Shown here one piece after another: positions 1 through 7,446 of a stretch of 37,640 nt of DNA (positions are counted from its first letter, which is position 1; each line of letters opens with the position of its first letter). The position numbers were made by a program, and so were the translations under genes. Under the pieces are notes generated by a model. It had not been told where the DNA came from. It searched no databases and saw only the letters and a program-made list of their open reading frames with translations. Source of the DNA: Oscillospiraceae bacterium. GTDB taxonomy: Bacteria; Bacillota; Clostridia; Oscillospirales; Acutalibacteraceae. The stretch spans positions 1-37,640 of the forward strand of contig SVPT01000012.1 in NCBI GenBank assembly GCA_015065695.1. Reading direction: 5' to 3'.

Positions 1-1539
1 GCGGCGGTCGGTGCGGACGGTGAGGTCCAGACCCTTCCACAGCAATCCCAGCTTCTTCTCGATGAGGAAGGGGGAGAAACGCTTCAGGCACTCCATGACC
101 ATGGACTTGAAGTCGTATTCCTTGACCTCCAGCATGCTGTCGATATACTCAAGATGATTGAAGTATATGATGCGGTCTATCATTGCGTTGACATACTCGC
201 ACTCACGACCGAATACGGCGGCGGTATGCTTATCCTCAATGCTGTCTATGTAGCGCATCAGGCGCAGGAGGCAGGGCTTTGCATCGGCCGCCCACACCTC
301 AACACAGTCGCGGTAGAGAAGCTCTTCCTCGTCCATATCGTAGAAGGTTTCCAGCGGCTGACCCTGCACCACAGGCTGTGCGGTGGCAACAGAAGCGGCG
401 GTGGCGGCTGCTGCGGCTGCAACCTGTCCTGCCGCGGCGGACTGCTCGGGTGCGGCTGCCTCGGGAGCTGTGCTGTTTTCAGCGGCATTTGCCTGCTCGG
501 TACCGTCCAGCTTGAGGACGGGACGGAATGCCGGGTCATCGATTTCCTCGGGGGCGGCGGGCTGCTCGGCGGCGGGGGCGTTTTCGCCATATGCGCCATA
601 GTAATCCTCGCCCTGCATGACCGCCTGTGCGGCAGCCTGTGCCTCGGCAAGCTGTGCTGCCTCGGCAGCTTCCTTAGCTGCACGCTCAGCCTCAAGGCGA
701 GCCTGCTCTTCTGCCAGACGGGCGGCTTCCTGCTCGGCGCGGGCATTCTCTTCCTCCTGTGCGGCGCGGGCGCGGCGCTCGCGGGCACCAAAGGGCAGGC
801 GGCGGGGCTTCTGCTCCTCCGCGAAATCCTGTGCAGGCTCTGCTGTTACAGACTCTGCATCTACAGGACCTGTAGCCGGCTGTTCATCAGCCTCGTTGAT
901 GCCAAAGGGGTCGGTATCGGCATAATCCTCTGCGGGGGCTTCGTCTGCAGGCTGAGCCGCAGCTTCAATTACCGGCTGCTCCGCACTGTTCTGTGCGGCA
1001 CGGCGGGAGAACATCTTTCTGAAGCCGGAGGGCTCCTCCTTGGGTTCCTCCGCGGCAATGGGTGCGACAAAGCTCTCTGCGCTGTCGCCAAAACCGTCAT
1101 CGGTCTGGAAGCCGTCACCCAGGTCGTCCAGCTCCTGCACCTCAAAGTCGGGGGCAAAGCCGTAATCGCTCTGAGCAAAAGGCTCTTCACCGAAGGGCAT
1201 ATCGGCGGCATCAAACGGCTCGTCCCAGCCGCGGCGACCGCCGGAGGGCTGATATATCGGAGTGTTGTCCATGCCGAAACCGTCGTCTTCCGCGCCGGAA
1301 TGACGAAGGAAACGCTGGTCGGCGGCGTCCCCATCATTGCGGGCACCCTTTTTCTCTGCAAGGCGGTTTGTGATGTTGGTGACAATCATAAAACCGGCAA
1401 GAAGCAGGAACGCGACACACGCCGACACGATGGTGATTGTTCCATTGTTGCGCACTGCGCCGATGATGGCACCAACAACACCCAGAACGATGACTACGCC
1501 AAAGAAAATCAGCGGCAGCTTTCCTTTGTTATTCTTCAT
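1..1539 (-). CDS. BceS-like membrane histidine kinase lacking the phospho-acceptor His (3' end outside window)
   Basis: This gene is absent from the ORF track because it runs off the left edge; I read it by reverse-complementing. The ATG at 1539 follows an AGAGGT ribosome site, and 513 codons are in the window. Residues 1-60 hold two membrane segments (LPLIFFGVVIVLGVVGAI and TIVSACVAFLLLAGFMIV). A linker of about 320 residues rich in Ala, Glu and Pro follows, partly charged and coiled-coil-like (EEENARAEQEAARLAEEQ). Next comes a region resembling the dimerisation domain of BceS/GraS kinases (LLYRDCVEVWAADAKP), then the helix before the ATPase domain (IIYFNHLEYIDSMLEV) and the start of that domain (GLDLTVRTDRR). 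BceS-type kinases have W-V-H-E-I-K-T-P at the active site. Here the aligned stretch is W-A-A-D-A-K-P-C, so the His is Ala. The family assignment is from motif recall. The protein may be a pseudokinase or a scaffold. The rest of the ATPase domain, and any partner regulator or ABC transporter, lie outside the window. Confidence 0.75.
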   Translation of the reverse strand, partial: MKNNKGKLPLIFFGVVIVLGVVGAIIGAVRNNGTITIVSACVAFLLLAGFMIVTNITNRLAEKKGARNDGDAADQRFLRHSGAEDDGFGMDNTPIYQPSGGRRGWDEPFDAADMPFGEEPFAQSDYGFAPDFEVQELDDLGDGFQTDDGFGDSAESFVAPIAAEEPKEEPSGFRKMFSRRAAQNSAEQPVIEAAAQPADEAPAEDYADTDPFGINEADEQPATGPVDAESVTAEPAQDFAEEQKPRRLPFGARERRARAAQEEENARAEQEAARLAEEQARLEAERAAKEAAEAAQLAEAQAAAQAVMQGEDYYGAYGENAPAAEQPAAPEEIDDPAFRPVLKLDGTEQANAAENSTAPEAAAPEQSAAAGQVAAAAAATAASVATAQPVVQGQPLETFYDMDEEELLYRDCVEVWAADAKPCLLRLMRYIDSIEDKHTAAVFGRECEYVNAMIDRIIYFNHLEYIDSMLEVKEYDFKSMVMECLKRFSPFLIEKKLGLLWKGLDLTVRTDRR

Positions 1540-1589
1540 ATTGTTACCTCTGCTTTCATTGTATACTTCATATCGCATACTGATTAAAT

Positions 1590-1618
1590 ATTATAGACCA
1601 TTAACCTATTAACGTCAA
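1590..1618 (-). promoter_or_regulatory. sigma-A promoter of the kinase-like gene
   Basis: On the minus strand TTGACG (1618-1613), a 17-bp spacer and TATAAT (1595-1590) precede the kinase-like gene by about 50 bases. It diverges from the acpP promoter. Confidence 0.75.
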
Positions 1619-1809
1619 TCAAAATAACCGCATATAAACCCTCCCGAGAGGGGCAATTGGGCATTTCTGCGTGATGATAACAAAAAGTTTACATATTCCG
1701 CGCTCATTCGCTGCCGCTGAGCTGCATTTTTCAGCGCAGTGCGGGCATACATTTGCGCAGGGAGAAAAAGAGACAAAAGAAAATTTCTCCAAATATTTTA
1801 AAAAACATA
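1619..1809. other. Gene-free stretch between divergent promoters
   Basis: About 190 bases separate the two divergent promoters. The stretch contains one small inverted repeat (CCCTC-CCGA-GAGGG near 1638) and AT-rich DNA. I see no gene or RNA family here. The 65-117 aa ORFs on the minus strand lack ribosome sites. Confidence 0.4.
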
Positions 1810-1838
1810 TTGACAAAGCGGCTGTTTGCTAATAATAT
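1810..1838 (+). promoter_or_regulatory. sigma-A promoter of acpP
   Basis: TTGACA (1810-1815), 17 bp, TAATAT (1833-1838). Transcription would begin near 1845, leaving a leader of about 70 bases. Confidence 0.75.
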
Positions 1839-1850
1839 TTCAGTTATGTA

Positions 1851-1877
1851 GTACCTGCTGCGCCGCAGGCGCGGTAC
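1851..1877 (+). promoter_or_regulatory. Leader hairpin of acpP
   Basis: The leader holds an inverted repeat GTACC...GGTAC (1851-1855/1873-1877) enclosing CTGCG-C-CGCAG. No U-run follows it, so it is not a terminator; it could stabilise the transcript or be a protein site. No FapR- or FabT-like operator was recognised. Confidence 0.4.
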
Positions 1878-1916
1878 AACAACAGGGCAACAGCCTGACT
1901 TATTAGGAGGAATAAT

Positions 1917-2144
1917 ATGGTATTCGAAAAGATTAAGGCAATCCTTGCCGAGCAGTTTGACGTTGAAGAGGACGCTATCGCTCTTGACACCAACATTCAG
2001 GAAGACCTTGGCGCAGATTCTCTCGACGTAGTTGACCTGATCATGTCCCTTGAGGACACCTTCGACTTTGAAGTTCCCGACCACGAGGTCGAGAGCATCA
2101 AGACCGTCGGCGCACTGGTCAAGTTTGTTGAGGACAACATCTAA
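1917..2144 (+). CDS. acpP: Acyl carrier protein
   Basis: Acyl carrier protein, the cytosolic shuttle that holds growing acyl chains on a 4'-phosphopantetheine arm in type II fatty acid synthesis. Its 75 residues match the usual length. The phosphopantetheine attachment motif GADSLDVVDLIM is intact (Ser in DSL), and the protein is acidic as expected. The ATG follows a strong TTAGGAGGAATAAT ribosome site. It has its own near-consensus promoter and a strong terminator directly behind it, so it appears to be a single-gene transcript rather than part of a fab operon. Carrier proteins of this size also serve D-alanylation or polyketide systems, but no such partner genes lie nearby and the sequence is typical of AcpP. 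Confidence 0.93.
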   Translation: MVFEKIKAILAEQFDVEEDAIALDTNIQEDLGADSLDVVDLIMSLEDTFDFEVPDHEVESIKTVGALVKFVEDNI

Positions 2145-2170
2145 TAAACTGCGCTTACGATAACAAAGAA

Positions 2171-2208
2171 AAGCGGTGCGGATTCATCTCCGCACCGCTT
2201 ATTTTTTT
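2171..2208 (+). terminator. Rho-independent terminator of acpP
   Basis: Perfect 12-bp stem AAGCGGTGCGGA/TCCGCACCGCTT (2171-2182/2189-2200), six-base loop and a run of seven T. It lies between the convergent acpP and ugd genes. Confidence 0.93.
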
Positions 2209-2230
2209 GCTTTGTCGGCAGGAGCGAAAA

Positions 2231-3436
2231 TCAGTCCCTGCGGAAGATGTCTCTGGTGTAAATCTTCTCCGCAACGTCATCAAGCTCACTGCTGCAGCGG
2301 TTGGTGATGATGACATCGCACATTGCCTTGAACTGCGACAGGTCACGCACGACACGGCTGCCGAAGAACACATCTTCTGCCAGACCGGGCTCGTAGATGA
2401 CCACCTCCACGCCGTTTCCCTTGATGCGCTTCATTACGCCCTGAATGGAACTCTGGCGGAAGTTGTCGGAGTTGGTCTTCATGGTCAGGCGATAGATGCC
2501 TATGACGCAGTCGGTGCGTCCATCGTAGAAGCCCGCCTTGCGCAGTATCTGCTCGGCAATGAAGCTCTTTCTGGTGTGGTTGGCTTCCACAATCGCGCCT
2601 ATGAGGCTGTTGGGTATGTCCGCGTAGTTGGCTCTGAGCTGCTTGGTATCCTTGGGCAGGCAGTAGCCGCCGTAGCCGAAGGAGGGGTTGTTGTAGAAAT
2701 CACCGATGCGCGGGTCGAGGCACACGCCCTCGATTATCTGGCGTGTATCCAGACCTCTCACCTCCGCGTAGGTGTCCAACTCATTGAAATAGGCAACGCG
2801 CAGGGCAAGGTAGGTGTTGGAAAACAGCTTTACCGCCTCGGCTTCGGTCAGGTTGGTGATGAGGGTAGGAACATCTTCCTTCAATGCCACATCGCCAAGC
2901 AGCTTTGCAAAGCCGCGTGCCGCCTGCTCCAGCCGTTCGTCCCCCAGCACTGTGCCGACGATTATGCGGGCGGGGTAGAGATTATCATATACGGCACGCC
3001 CCTCCCGCAGAAACTCCGGGCTGAAGATGATATTATCCCAGCCTGTTTTACTGCGCAGCGACTCTGTGTAACCTACGGGAACAGTGGACTTTATGACCAC
3101 TATTGCATTGGGATTGACTGAATGTGCCAGCTCCACCACAGCCTCGACAGAGGAGGTATCGAAGTAGTTCTTGTCCGGGTCGTAGTTGGTTGGGGTGGCA
3201 ATGATGATATAGTCGGCACCGCTGTATGCGGCGGCGGCATCAAGCGTGGGGTTCAGGTCAAGCTGCTTGGTGCCCAGATACTCCTCCAGCTCCTTATCGG
3301 CAATGGGAGAGCGGCGCTCCCTGAGCATCTCCACCTTTTCGGGAATGATGTCCACCGCCCACACCTCGTTGTGCTGGGCAAGCAGCACTGCCAGCGACAG
3401 ACCCACATATCCTGTTCCTGCAACGGCTATCTTCAT
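2231..3436 (-). CDS. ugd: UDP-glucose 6-dehydrogenase
   Basis: UDP-glucose 6-dehydrogenase oxidises UDP-glucose to UDP-glucuronate in two NAD-dependent steps, supplying uronic acid for surface polysaccharide. The N-terminal NAD-binding Rossmann motif is [13 protein letters not shown]. The Glu-containing hinge reads SPEFLREG, and the active-site Cys lies in [14 protein letters not shown]. The full length of 401 residues fits the short bacterial subgroup; C-terminal substrate-domain residues are present. Related UDP-ManNAc and GDP-mannose dehydrogenases share the fold, but the SPEFLREG and [10 protein letters not shown] forms favour Ugd. The ATG follows GGAGAAAAGAC. It lies 106 bases downstream of the LCP gene on the same strand, which suggests cotranscription and a shared job in building a wall-linked acidic glycan. 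Confidence 0.9.
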   Translation of the reverse strand: MKIAVAGTGYVGLSLAVLLAQHNEVWAVDIIPEKVEMLRERRSPIADKELEEYLGTKQLDLNPTLDAAAAYSGADYIIIATPTNYDPDKNYFDTSSVEAVVELAHSVNPNAIVVIKSTVPVGYTESLRSKTGWDNIIFSPEFLREGRAVYDNLYPARIIVGTVLGDERLEQAARGFAKLLGDVALKEDVPTLITNLTEAEAVKLFSNTYLALRVAYFNELDTYAEVRGLDTRQIIEGVCLDPRIGDFYNNPSFGYGGYCLPKDTKQLRANYADIPNSLIGAIVEANHTRKSFIAEQILRKAGFYDGRTDCVIGIYRLTMKTNSDNFRQSSIQGVMKRIKGNGVEVVIYEPGLAEDVFFGSRVVRDLSQFKAMCDVIITNRCSSELDDVAEKIYTRDIFRRD

Positions 3437-3481
3437 GTCTTTTCTCCGTTCTTATTAGAAAATCATCGTCCATATATCACA

Positions 3482-3518
3482 CAGCAACCGCCCGGCAGTG
3501 ACGCCCCAGCGGTTGCTG
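3482..3518. other. Inverted repeat between the LCP gene and ugd
   Basis: A 10-bp stem CAGCAACCGC/GCGGTTGCTG with a 17-base loop. Read on the minus strand no U-run follows, so it is more likely an attenuating or processing hairpin than a full terminator. Confidence 0.45.
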
Positions 3519-3542
3519 TATTTCTTTGCTGTACTGCCGCTA

Positions 3543-4949
3543 TCAGCCCACAGGCGGCGGGGTATCGGTCGGTATGGTCGCGGGTGGCGGGGTATCGGTC
3601 GGTATGGTCGCGGGTGGCGGCGTGTCAGTCGGTATGGTATTGGACGGAGTTTCAGAAGTTGTCGTATCTGTAAACTCAGTGGTGGTAGTGAAGGAGATTG
3701 TTGTCGGGCGGATAATATTGACTCCACTTGCCACACCACCATTGACATAGGTCATGTCATCTTCATAGATAAACTTGCGCATGGCCTCGGCGCAGAAGGT
3801 GTAGTTTGTGCAGAGAATAGAAATGTTGGTTTTGCCAACAGTCGCCCAGCCCATTCTGTAGGAGCCCTCAACGGGGAATGTGAGCGACACCATCTCGTAG
3901 TCGAGAATTTTGGGTGCTTCCACAAGATAACCCAGCATCTCACCTTCGGAGAAATCGGTGGTTATGTTGGGCAGTGCGGTTTCCAGCACCTCCTTGAGCA
4001 TTGAGAAGGATGCCTCCTTCTCAATCTTCTTCATCAACTGAGAAATGAAATACTGCTGACGGTGAGTACGATCAAAATCGCCATTTCCAACGTATCTGGC
4101 GCGGCAGTAAGCCAATGCTTCCTGACCACAGAGTGTTACCAGACCACCCTCTCTTCTGCCAAGGTTTTCGGTCAGCCACCATCTATTGTTGTCGTCCAAG
4201 TACTTTGCCTCTGCATCGGTTATCTCCACCTCGACAAATCCGATGGCGTTGATGACCTCCACAAAGCACTGGAAATTAAGCACAACAAAGTGGTCTATCT
4301 GAACACCGAAGCATTTCTGTATGGTGTTGCGGGTAACGTGTATGTCCAGATGCTTGTATGCTGTATCAAGATAATAAGCGTAGTTAATCTTGTTGCTGCC
4401 CTTAAAGCCTGCCATGGGCGCCCAGAGGTCACGCATGATGGAGGCTATCTTTATCTTTTTGTTAATGCGGTCGAGGAAGACCAGCATCATTGTGTCACTG
4501 CGTCCCTTGCCGCCGTCCACATCGGGGCGCAGGTCGCAGCCGACCACCAGAATAACCTCAACATCCTTGTCGGACATGATAGCTCCTTCCGGTATCTGGA
4601 AATCAGACTCGCTGACCTCCACCAGCTCGCTGTCCTCCAGCGGCTGCTGGGGAATGGTGCTCTGGGAGGGATTCTGATCCTTGTCAACCAGTGTCATCAT
4701 GCCGAACACCGAGGTCACTGCCGACAGACCGGTATTGAACAGCAGTGCAAGCACAATAAGTATTGTGACTACAGTGCGGTGTATCTTCAGCCTGCTGCGT
4801 TTTTTGCCATTGGGGGAGCTTTCTCTTCGGTCGTCCCTTGAAGGCTGACCGCCGCGCGGTCTGCCGCTCTCCTGAACAAGACGGGCATTGCGCCGCGGCT
4901 CCTCATAGGGCAGTGCGGAAACCCGATGATTGTTGTTTCTGTTCTGCAT
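3543..4949 (-). CDS. LytR-CpsA-Psr (LCP) family cell-wall glycopolymer ligase
   Basis: LCP proteins transfer undecaprenyl-linked glycopolymers (teichoic acids, capsules) onto peptidoglycan outside the membrane. Residues 1-55 are a charged cytosolic tail. One membrane segment follows (TVVTILIVLALLFNTGLSAV), then a short linker and the LCP domain (about 125-340). Visible hallmarks are GCDLRPDVDGGKGRSDTMML, SIMRDLW, NKINYAY, a segment around FGVQIDHFVVLNF, and YCRARYVGNGDFDRTHRQQ. The basic residues of these motifs bind the lipid pyrophosphate in known members. The C-terminus (about 415-468) is an extracellular Thr/Pro tail ending in repeated TIPTDTPPPA units, a likely wall-spanning or glycosylated stalk. 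Start ATG with GGAGGAATACT. A perfect-consensus promoter lies upstream and ugd lies downstream. Confidence 0.88.
   Translation of the reverse strand: MQNRNNNHRVSALPYEEPRRNARLVQESGRPRGGQPSRDDRRESSPNGKKRSRLKIHRTVVTILIVLALLFNTGLSAVTSVFGMMTLVDKDQNPSQSTIPQQPLEDSELVEVSESDFQIPEGAIMSDKDVEVILVVGCDLRPDVDGGKGRSDTMMLVFLDRINKKIKIASIMRDLWAPMAGFKGSNKINYAYYLDTAYKHLDIHVTRNTIQKCFGVQIDHFVVLNFQCFVEVINAIGFVEVEITDAEAKYLDDNNRWWLTENLGRREGGLVTLCGQEALAYCRARYVGNGDFDRTHRQQYFISQLMKKIEKEASFSMLKEVLETALPNITTDFSEGEMLGYLVEAPKILDYEMVSLTFPVEGSYRMGWATVGKTNISILCTNYTFCAEAMRKFIYEDDMTYVNGGVASGVNIIRPTTISFTTTTEFTDTTTSETPSNTIPTDTPPPATIPTDTPPPATIPTDTPPPVG
3561..3650. repeat. 30-bp tandem repeat in the LCP C-terminus
   Basis: Two identical 30-bp units (3561-3590 and 3591-3620) are followed by a diverged third. 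Each encodes TIPTDTPPPA on the minus strand. The unit length is a multiple of three, so copy number can change without a frameshift. Confidence 0.85.
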
Positions 4950-5039
4950 AGTATTCCTCCGTGGAAGGTCTTGCCGAAAGGCTTTTTTCCTTTCAGCGGG
5001 TATGCGGATTGCTCCGCATCATTCTCTTGTTATCTTAAT

Positions 5040-5068
5040 ATTATAATCCTGTATCCTGTATGTGTCAA
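5040..5068 (-). promoter_or_regulatory. Perfect-consensus promoter of the LCP-ugd unit
   Basis: On the minus strand TTGACA (5068-5063), 17 bp, TATAAT (5045-5040). The leader of about 85 bases contains a clean hairpin ATGCGGA-GCAA-TCCGCAT (5001-5018 on plus). Confidence 0.85.
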
Positions 5069-5085
5069 GCACAGCGGACTGCTTG

Positions 5086-5970
5086 CTATATATCCCAGTG
5101 CGGAATATAGTGGCAGTCGGAGCTTTCAAGCTCCTGCGCAAAGCCCTCTATGCCAAGCTCGGCGGCGGCATCACACACCCGCTCGTACTCGTGGGGGGTG
5201 ATGGGTCTCTGCAGCCCGGGATAGGCTTCCAGACCGGGGATTGGGGTATACTGTCCCATAAGGCTGACCAGTGTGCCGGGCAGATGCTCTGCCATATTAC
5301 GCAGCACCTCTATGGAATTGCGCACGTTGAGGGGCAGCACCAGATGACGCACTATCATGCCCTTCTGCATTATATCGCCGTCAAACACGTCCTCCGGCTG
5401 ATGGGCACGCATACGCAGCAGGGCGCGCAGGGCGGTTTCCGGATAGTCTGCCGCGCCGCTGAATCGCTCAGCGGGCTTGGGAAGGGCGTATTTGTAGTCG
5501 GGCAGCCAGATGTCGACGTAGGGGGCAAGGGCATCTATTACTGCCTCCCGCTCGTAGCCGCTGCTGTTCCACACCACAGGCACTGTGGCAGGTCTTAACT
5601 TCAGGGCTGCGATGACCTGCGGCACAAACTGGGTCGCTGTGACCAGCTCTATGTTGTGCGCACCCTGTGCCTCAAGCCGCTCCATTATCTCCGCAAGCCC
5701 CGCCGCTGTGACGGGCTTGCCTGCGATGGCGCATTTCCCTCGGGAGATTTCGTAATTCTGGCAGTAGACACAGCCCAGCGTACAGCCTGAGAAGAATATC
5801 GTGCCTGCGCCGCGGGTGCCGCTGATGGGCGGCTCTTCCCACATATGCAGCATTGCCTTTGACACATAGGCTGCGGAGGGCATAGCGCACACGCCTGCAG
5901 AGGGGGCATTATCTGTCCTCTCCGCTCCGCACATACGGGGGCACAGGCGGCAGCACTTTATTCTGCTCAT
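5086..5970 (-). CDS. Radical SAM protein, PflX-like (pyruvate formate-lyase activase homologue)
   Basis: The cluster motif CTLGCVYCQNY (CxxxCxxC, near residue 63) coordinates a 4Fe-4S cluster that cleaves S-adenosylmethionine. The surrounding sequence (GTIFFSGCTLGC, then WNSSGYE and DIWLPDYKYA) fits the COG1313/PflX group of glycyl-radical-activase homologues. That group's substrates are largely unknown. An extra N-terminal Cys set (CCRLCPRMCG, then GVCAMP) may hold a second metal centre. Length (294) is normal for the group. The ATG overlaps the stop of the preceding FMN-binding gene (ATGA), so the two are translationally coupled. No glycyl radical enzyme is encoded nearby, so the target cannot be named. 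Confidence 0.82.
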   Translation of the reverse strand: MSRIKCCRLCPRMCGAERTDNAPSAGVCAMPSAAYVSKAMLHMWEEPPISGTRGAGTIFFSGCTLGCVYCQNYEISRGKCAIAGKPVTAAGLAEIMERLEAQGAHNIELVTATQFVPQVIAALKLRPATVPVVWNSSGYEREAVIDALAPYVDIWLPDYKYALPKPAERFSGAADYPETALRALLRMRAHQPEDVFDGDIMQKGMIVRHLVLPLNVRNSIEVLRNMAEHLPGTLVSLMGQYTPIPGLEAYPGLQRPITPHEYERVCDAAAELGIEGFAQELESSDCHYIPHWDI

Positions 5971-6563
5971 TCCGCCTCGTACCTCGTCGCGCCGACCAGT
6001 GCCTTTTCCACCGCCTTGAGGACAATCTTATCGGTAGGCTGACTGCCTATGTCGTCCTCCGGCACATTGAGCATCTGATAATACAGCACCCTGTCGAATA
6101 CCTCTTCGGCACGGACGTTGTCTATGCCGGTGAAGCTGTCCAGCCTTATATCCATCATTCTGCCGGAGGCGATGTCCACGCTGACCTTTGCAGACATATG
6201 GGAGGAGGTATATTCTCCGCTGTAGGTGCCGTCTGCCACTGCGGATATATCGGTTTCGTTGACGGTAAGCTGCAGCGAAAGCTGCTCGTTGACCGTAAGA
6301 TTCATGCGGATAAGAATAAACACGGACAGCAGCACGGAAATGCCCAGCACACACCAGAAATATATCCTGCTGTTCTGCTGCTTTCTGTTTTGGGAAGGTG
6401 CCTTTGCGGGGACACCCTCCTGCCGCATACGCTCGCTGTTGGTGCGCAGCAGGCTGCTTTCCTCCAGCGCAGTATTGGGTGAACGCTCGCCGCTGATTGT
6501 CTTTACTGCCGCAGGATTGCGGGCAATCGCAGCCTCTCTGCGCTCTCTGCTCTTTTTACTCAT
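5967..6563 (-). CDS. Membrane-anchored FMN-binding domain protein
   Basis: A charged cytosolic N-terminus (about 65 residues) leads into one membrane segment (IYFWCVLGISVLLSVFILI). The extracytoplasmic domain begins ADGTYSGEYTSSHMSAKVSV and ends TDKIVLKAVEKALVGATRYE. This is the layout of the FMN_bind family (RnfG/NqrC-like), whose members often carry FMN on a Thr of an SGAT motif. Here the motif reads VGAT, with the leading Ser replaced by Val, so covalent flavinylation is uncertain. The ATG at 6563 lies inside the end of the PHP phosphatase gene (8-base overlap) and the stop overlaps the radical SAM start, giving a tight three-gene unit. A role in electron transfer is inferred from the family only. 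Confidence 0.72.
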   Translation of the reverse strand: MSKKSRERREAAIARNPAAVKTISGERSPNTALEESSLLRTNSERMRQEGVPAKAPSQNRKQQNSRIYFWCVLGISVLLSVFILIRMNLTVNEQLSLQLTVNETDISAVADGTYSGEYTSSHMSAKVSVDIASGRMMDIRLDSFTGIDNVRAEEVFDRVLYYQMLNVPEDDIGSQPTDKIVLKAVEKALVGATRYEAE

Positions 6564-7398
6564 GTGCCAGTTTCACCTCTACAGGTTTGCGGTCAACATA
6601 GTAATACACGCTGTCGAAGCCTGCTTCCAATGCCAGCTTTGCGCCTGTTTCTATGCCGACACTCATCTGGGTGGCGCGGTGGGAATCGCTGCCGAGGGTG
6701 ATGTATTTGCCTCCCACGCTGCGGAAAAGCCTGAGCATATCCGCCTCCGGAAGCATACGCCCGCCCGGGTAGAGTGCGCCCTTGGTGTTTATCTCCAGAC
6801 CCTTGCCCATATCGGCAAGCATGGTCAGTATGCGCTCAAAACGCTCCACATACCGCTGTTGGTCAAAGTCGATGCCGTCACGGAAGATGTAGCGCAGGGG
6901 GTAGGTTATGTGGGCAAGCACATCGAAATCGCCAAAACGCACCGTTTCCAGAAGCTCTTCCAGATAGCGGTCGTACACCTCGTAGGGGTCGCTTTCGTGG
7001 TAATTGAGGTAGTAGAAATCCCTGCCGTCGCGCAGATAATGCACCGACGCCAGTACGAAATCATAGGTACCCGCGGCAAGCACCTGCCGCGCCTGCTCAG
7101 GGCAGTAGGCGGGCTGACCCAGCTCCACGCCCGAGAATACCTTCAGCTTTTTCTCGAACCTCTTCTTTGCCCGCCACGCCTCCTGCTGAGAGCGGCGGAG
7201 AGCCTTGAATGACCAAAGCTCCTCTGTGCCGTTGACGTTTATCTCGCAGTGGTCGGTTACGGTGACATAGCCGATGAAGCCCTTTTTGAGGGCTGCACGG
7301 CACTGCGCGGACACCGGCTCTTTGCTGTCAAAGGAGCTGCGGCTGTGGACATGGCTGTCGGGAAGCAGCACTCCCTGTGCAATGTTATCTTTCAACAC
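6556..7398 (-). CDS. PHP-domain histidinol-phosphatase-like phosphoesterase
   Basis: Phosphoesterase of the PHP superfamily, most like HisK/HisJ histidinol phosphatases, which remove phosphate from L-histidinol phosphate in histidine synthesis. The metal-binding motifs appear in order: DSHVHSRSSFD (residue 14), TVTDHCE, GVELG, ASVHY, DVLAHI and TLGSDSHR, giving the full set for a trinuclear centre. Length of 280 matches. The GTG at 7398 is preceded by AGGAGATATACCAG, a good site; a TTG follows immediately. No other his gene is present, and the gene overlaps an FMN-binding protein. The substrate may therefore differ from histidinol phosphate; the family also contains phosphatases of other small metabolites. 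Confidence 0.82.
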   Translation of the reverse strand: MLKDNIAQGVLLPDSHVHSRSSFDSKEPVSAQCRAALKKGFIGYVTVTDHCEINVNGTEELWSFKALRRSQQEAWRAKKRFEKKLKVFSGVELGQPAYCPEQARQVLAAGTYDFVLASVHYLRDGRDFYYLNYHESDPYEVYDRYLEELLETVRFGDFDVLAHITYPLRYIFRDGIDFDQQRYVERFERILTMLADMGKGLEINTKGALYPGGRMLPEADMLRLFRSVGGKYITLGSDSHRATQMSVGIETGAKLALEAGFDSVYYYVDRKPVEVKLAHE

Positions 7399-7446
7399 CT
7401 GGTATATCTCCTGTTTTTCTTTACTGTCTGTAATCCCAGCGGGTTA

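Noticed and set aside
154-1587. 477-aa plus-strand ORF
   Set aside because: Shadow of the kinase-like gene on the minus strand. Its Cys/Gly/Leu-rich sequence is the antisense of Ala/Glu/Pro codons, and it has no ribosome site.
3561-3650. CRISPR array
   Set aside because: The 30-bp units abut without spacers and lie inside the LCP coding sequence.
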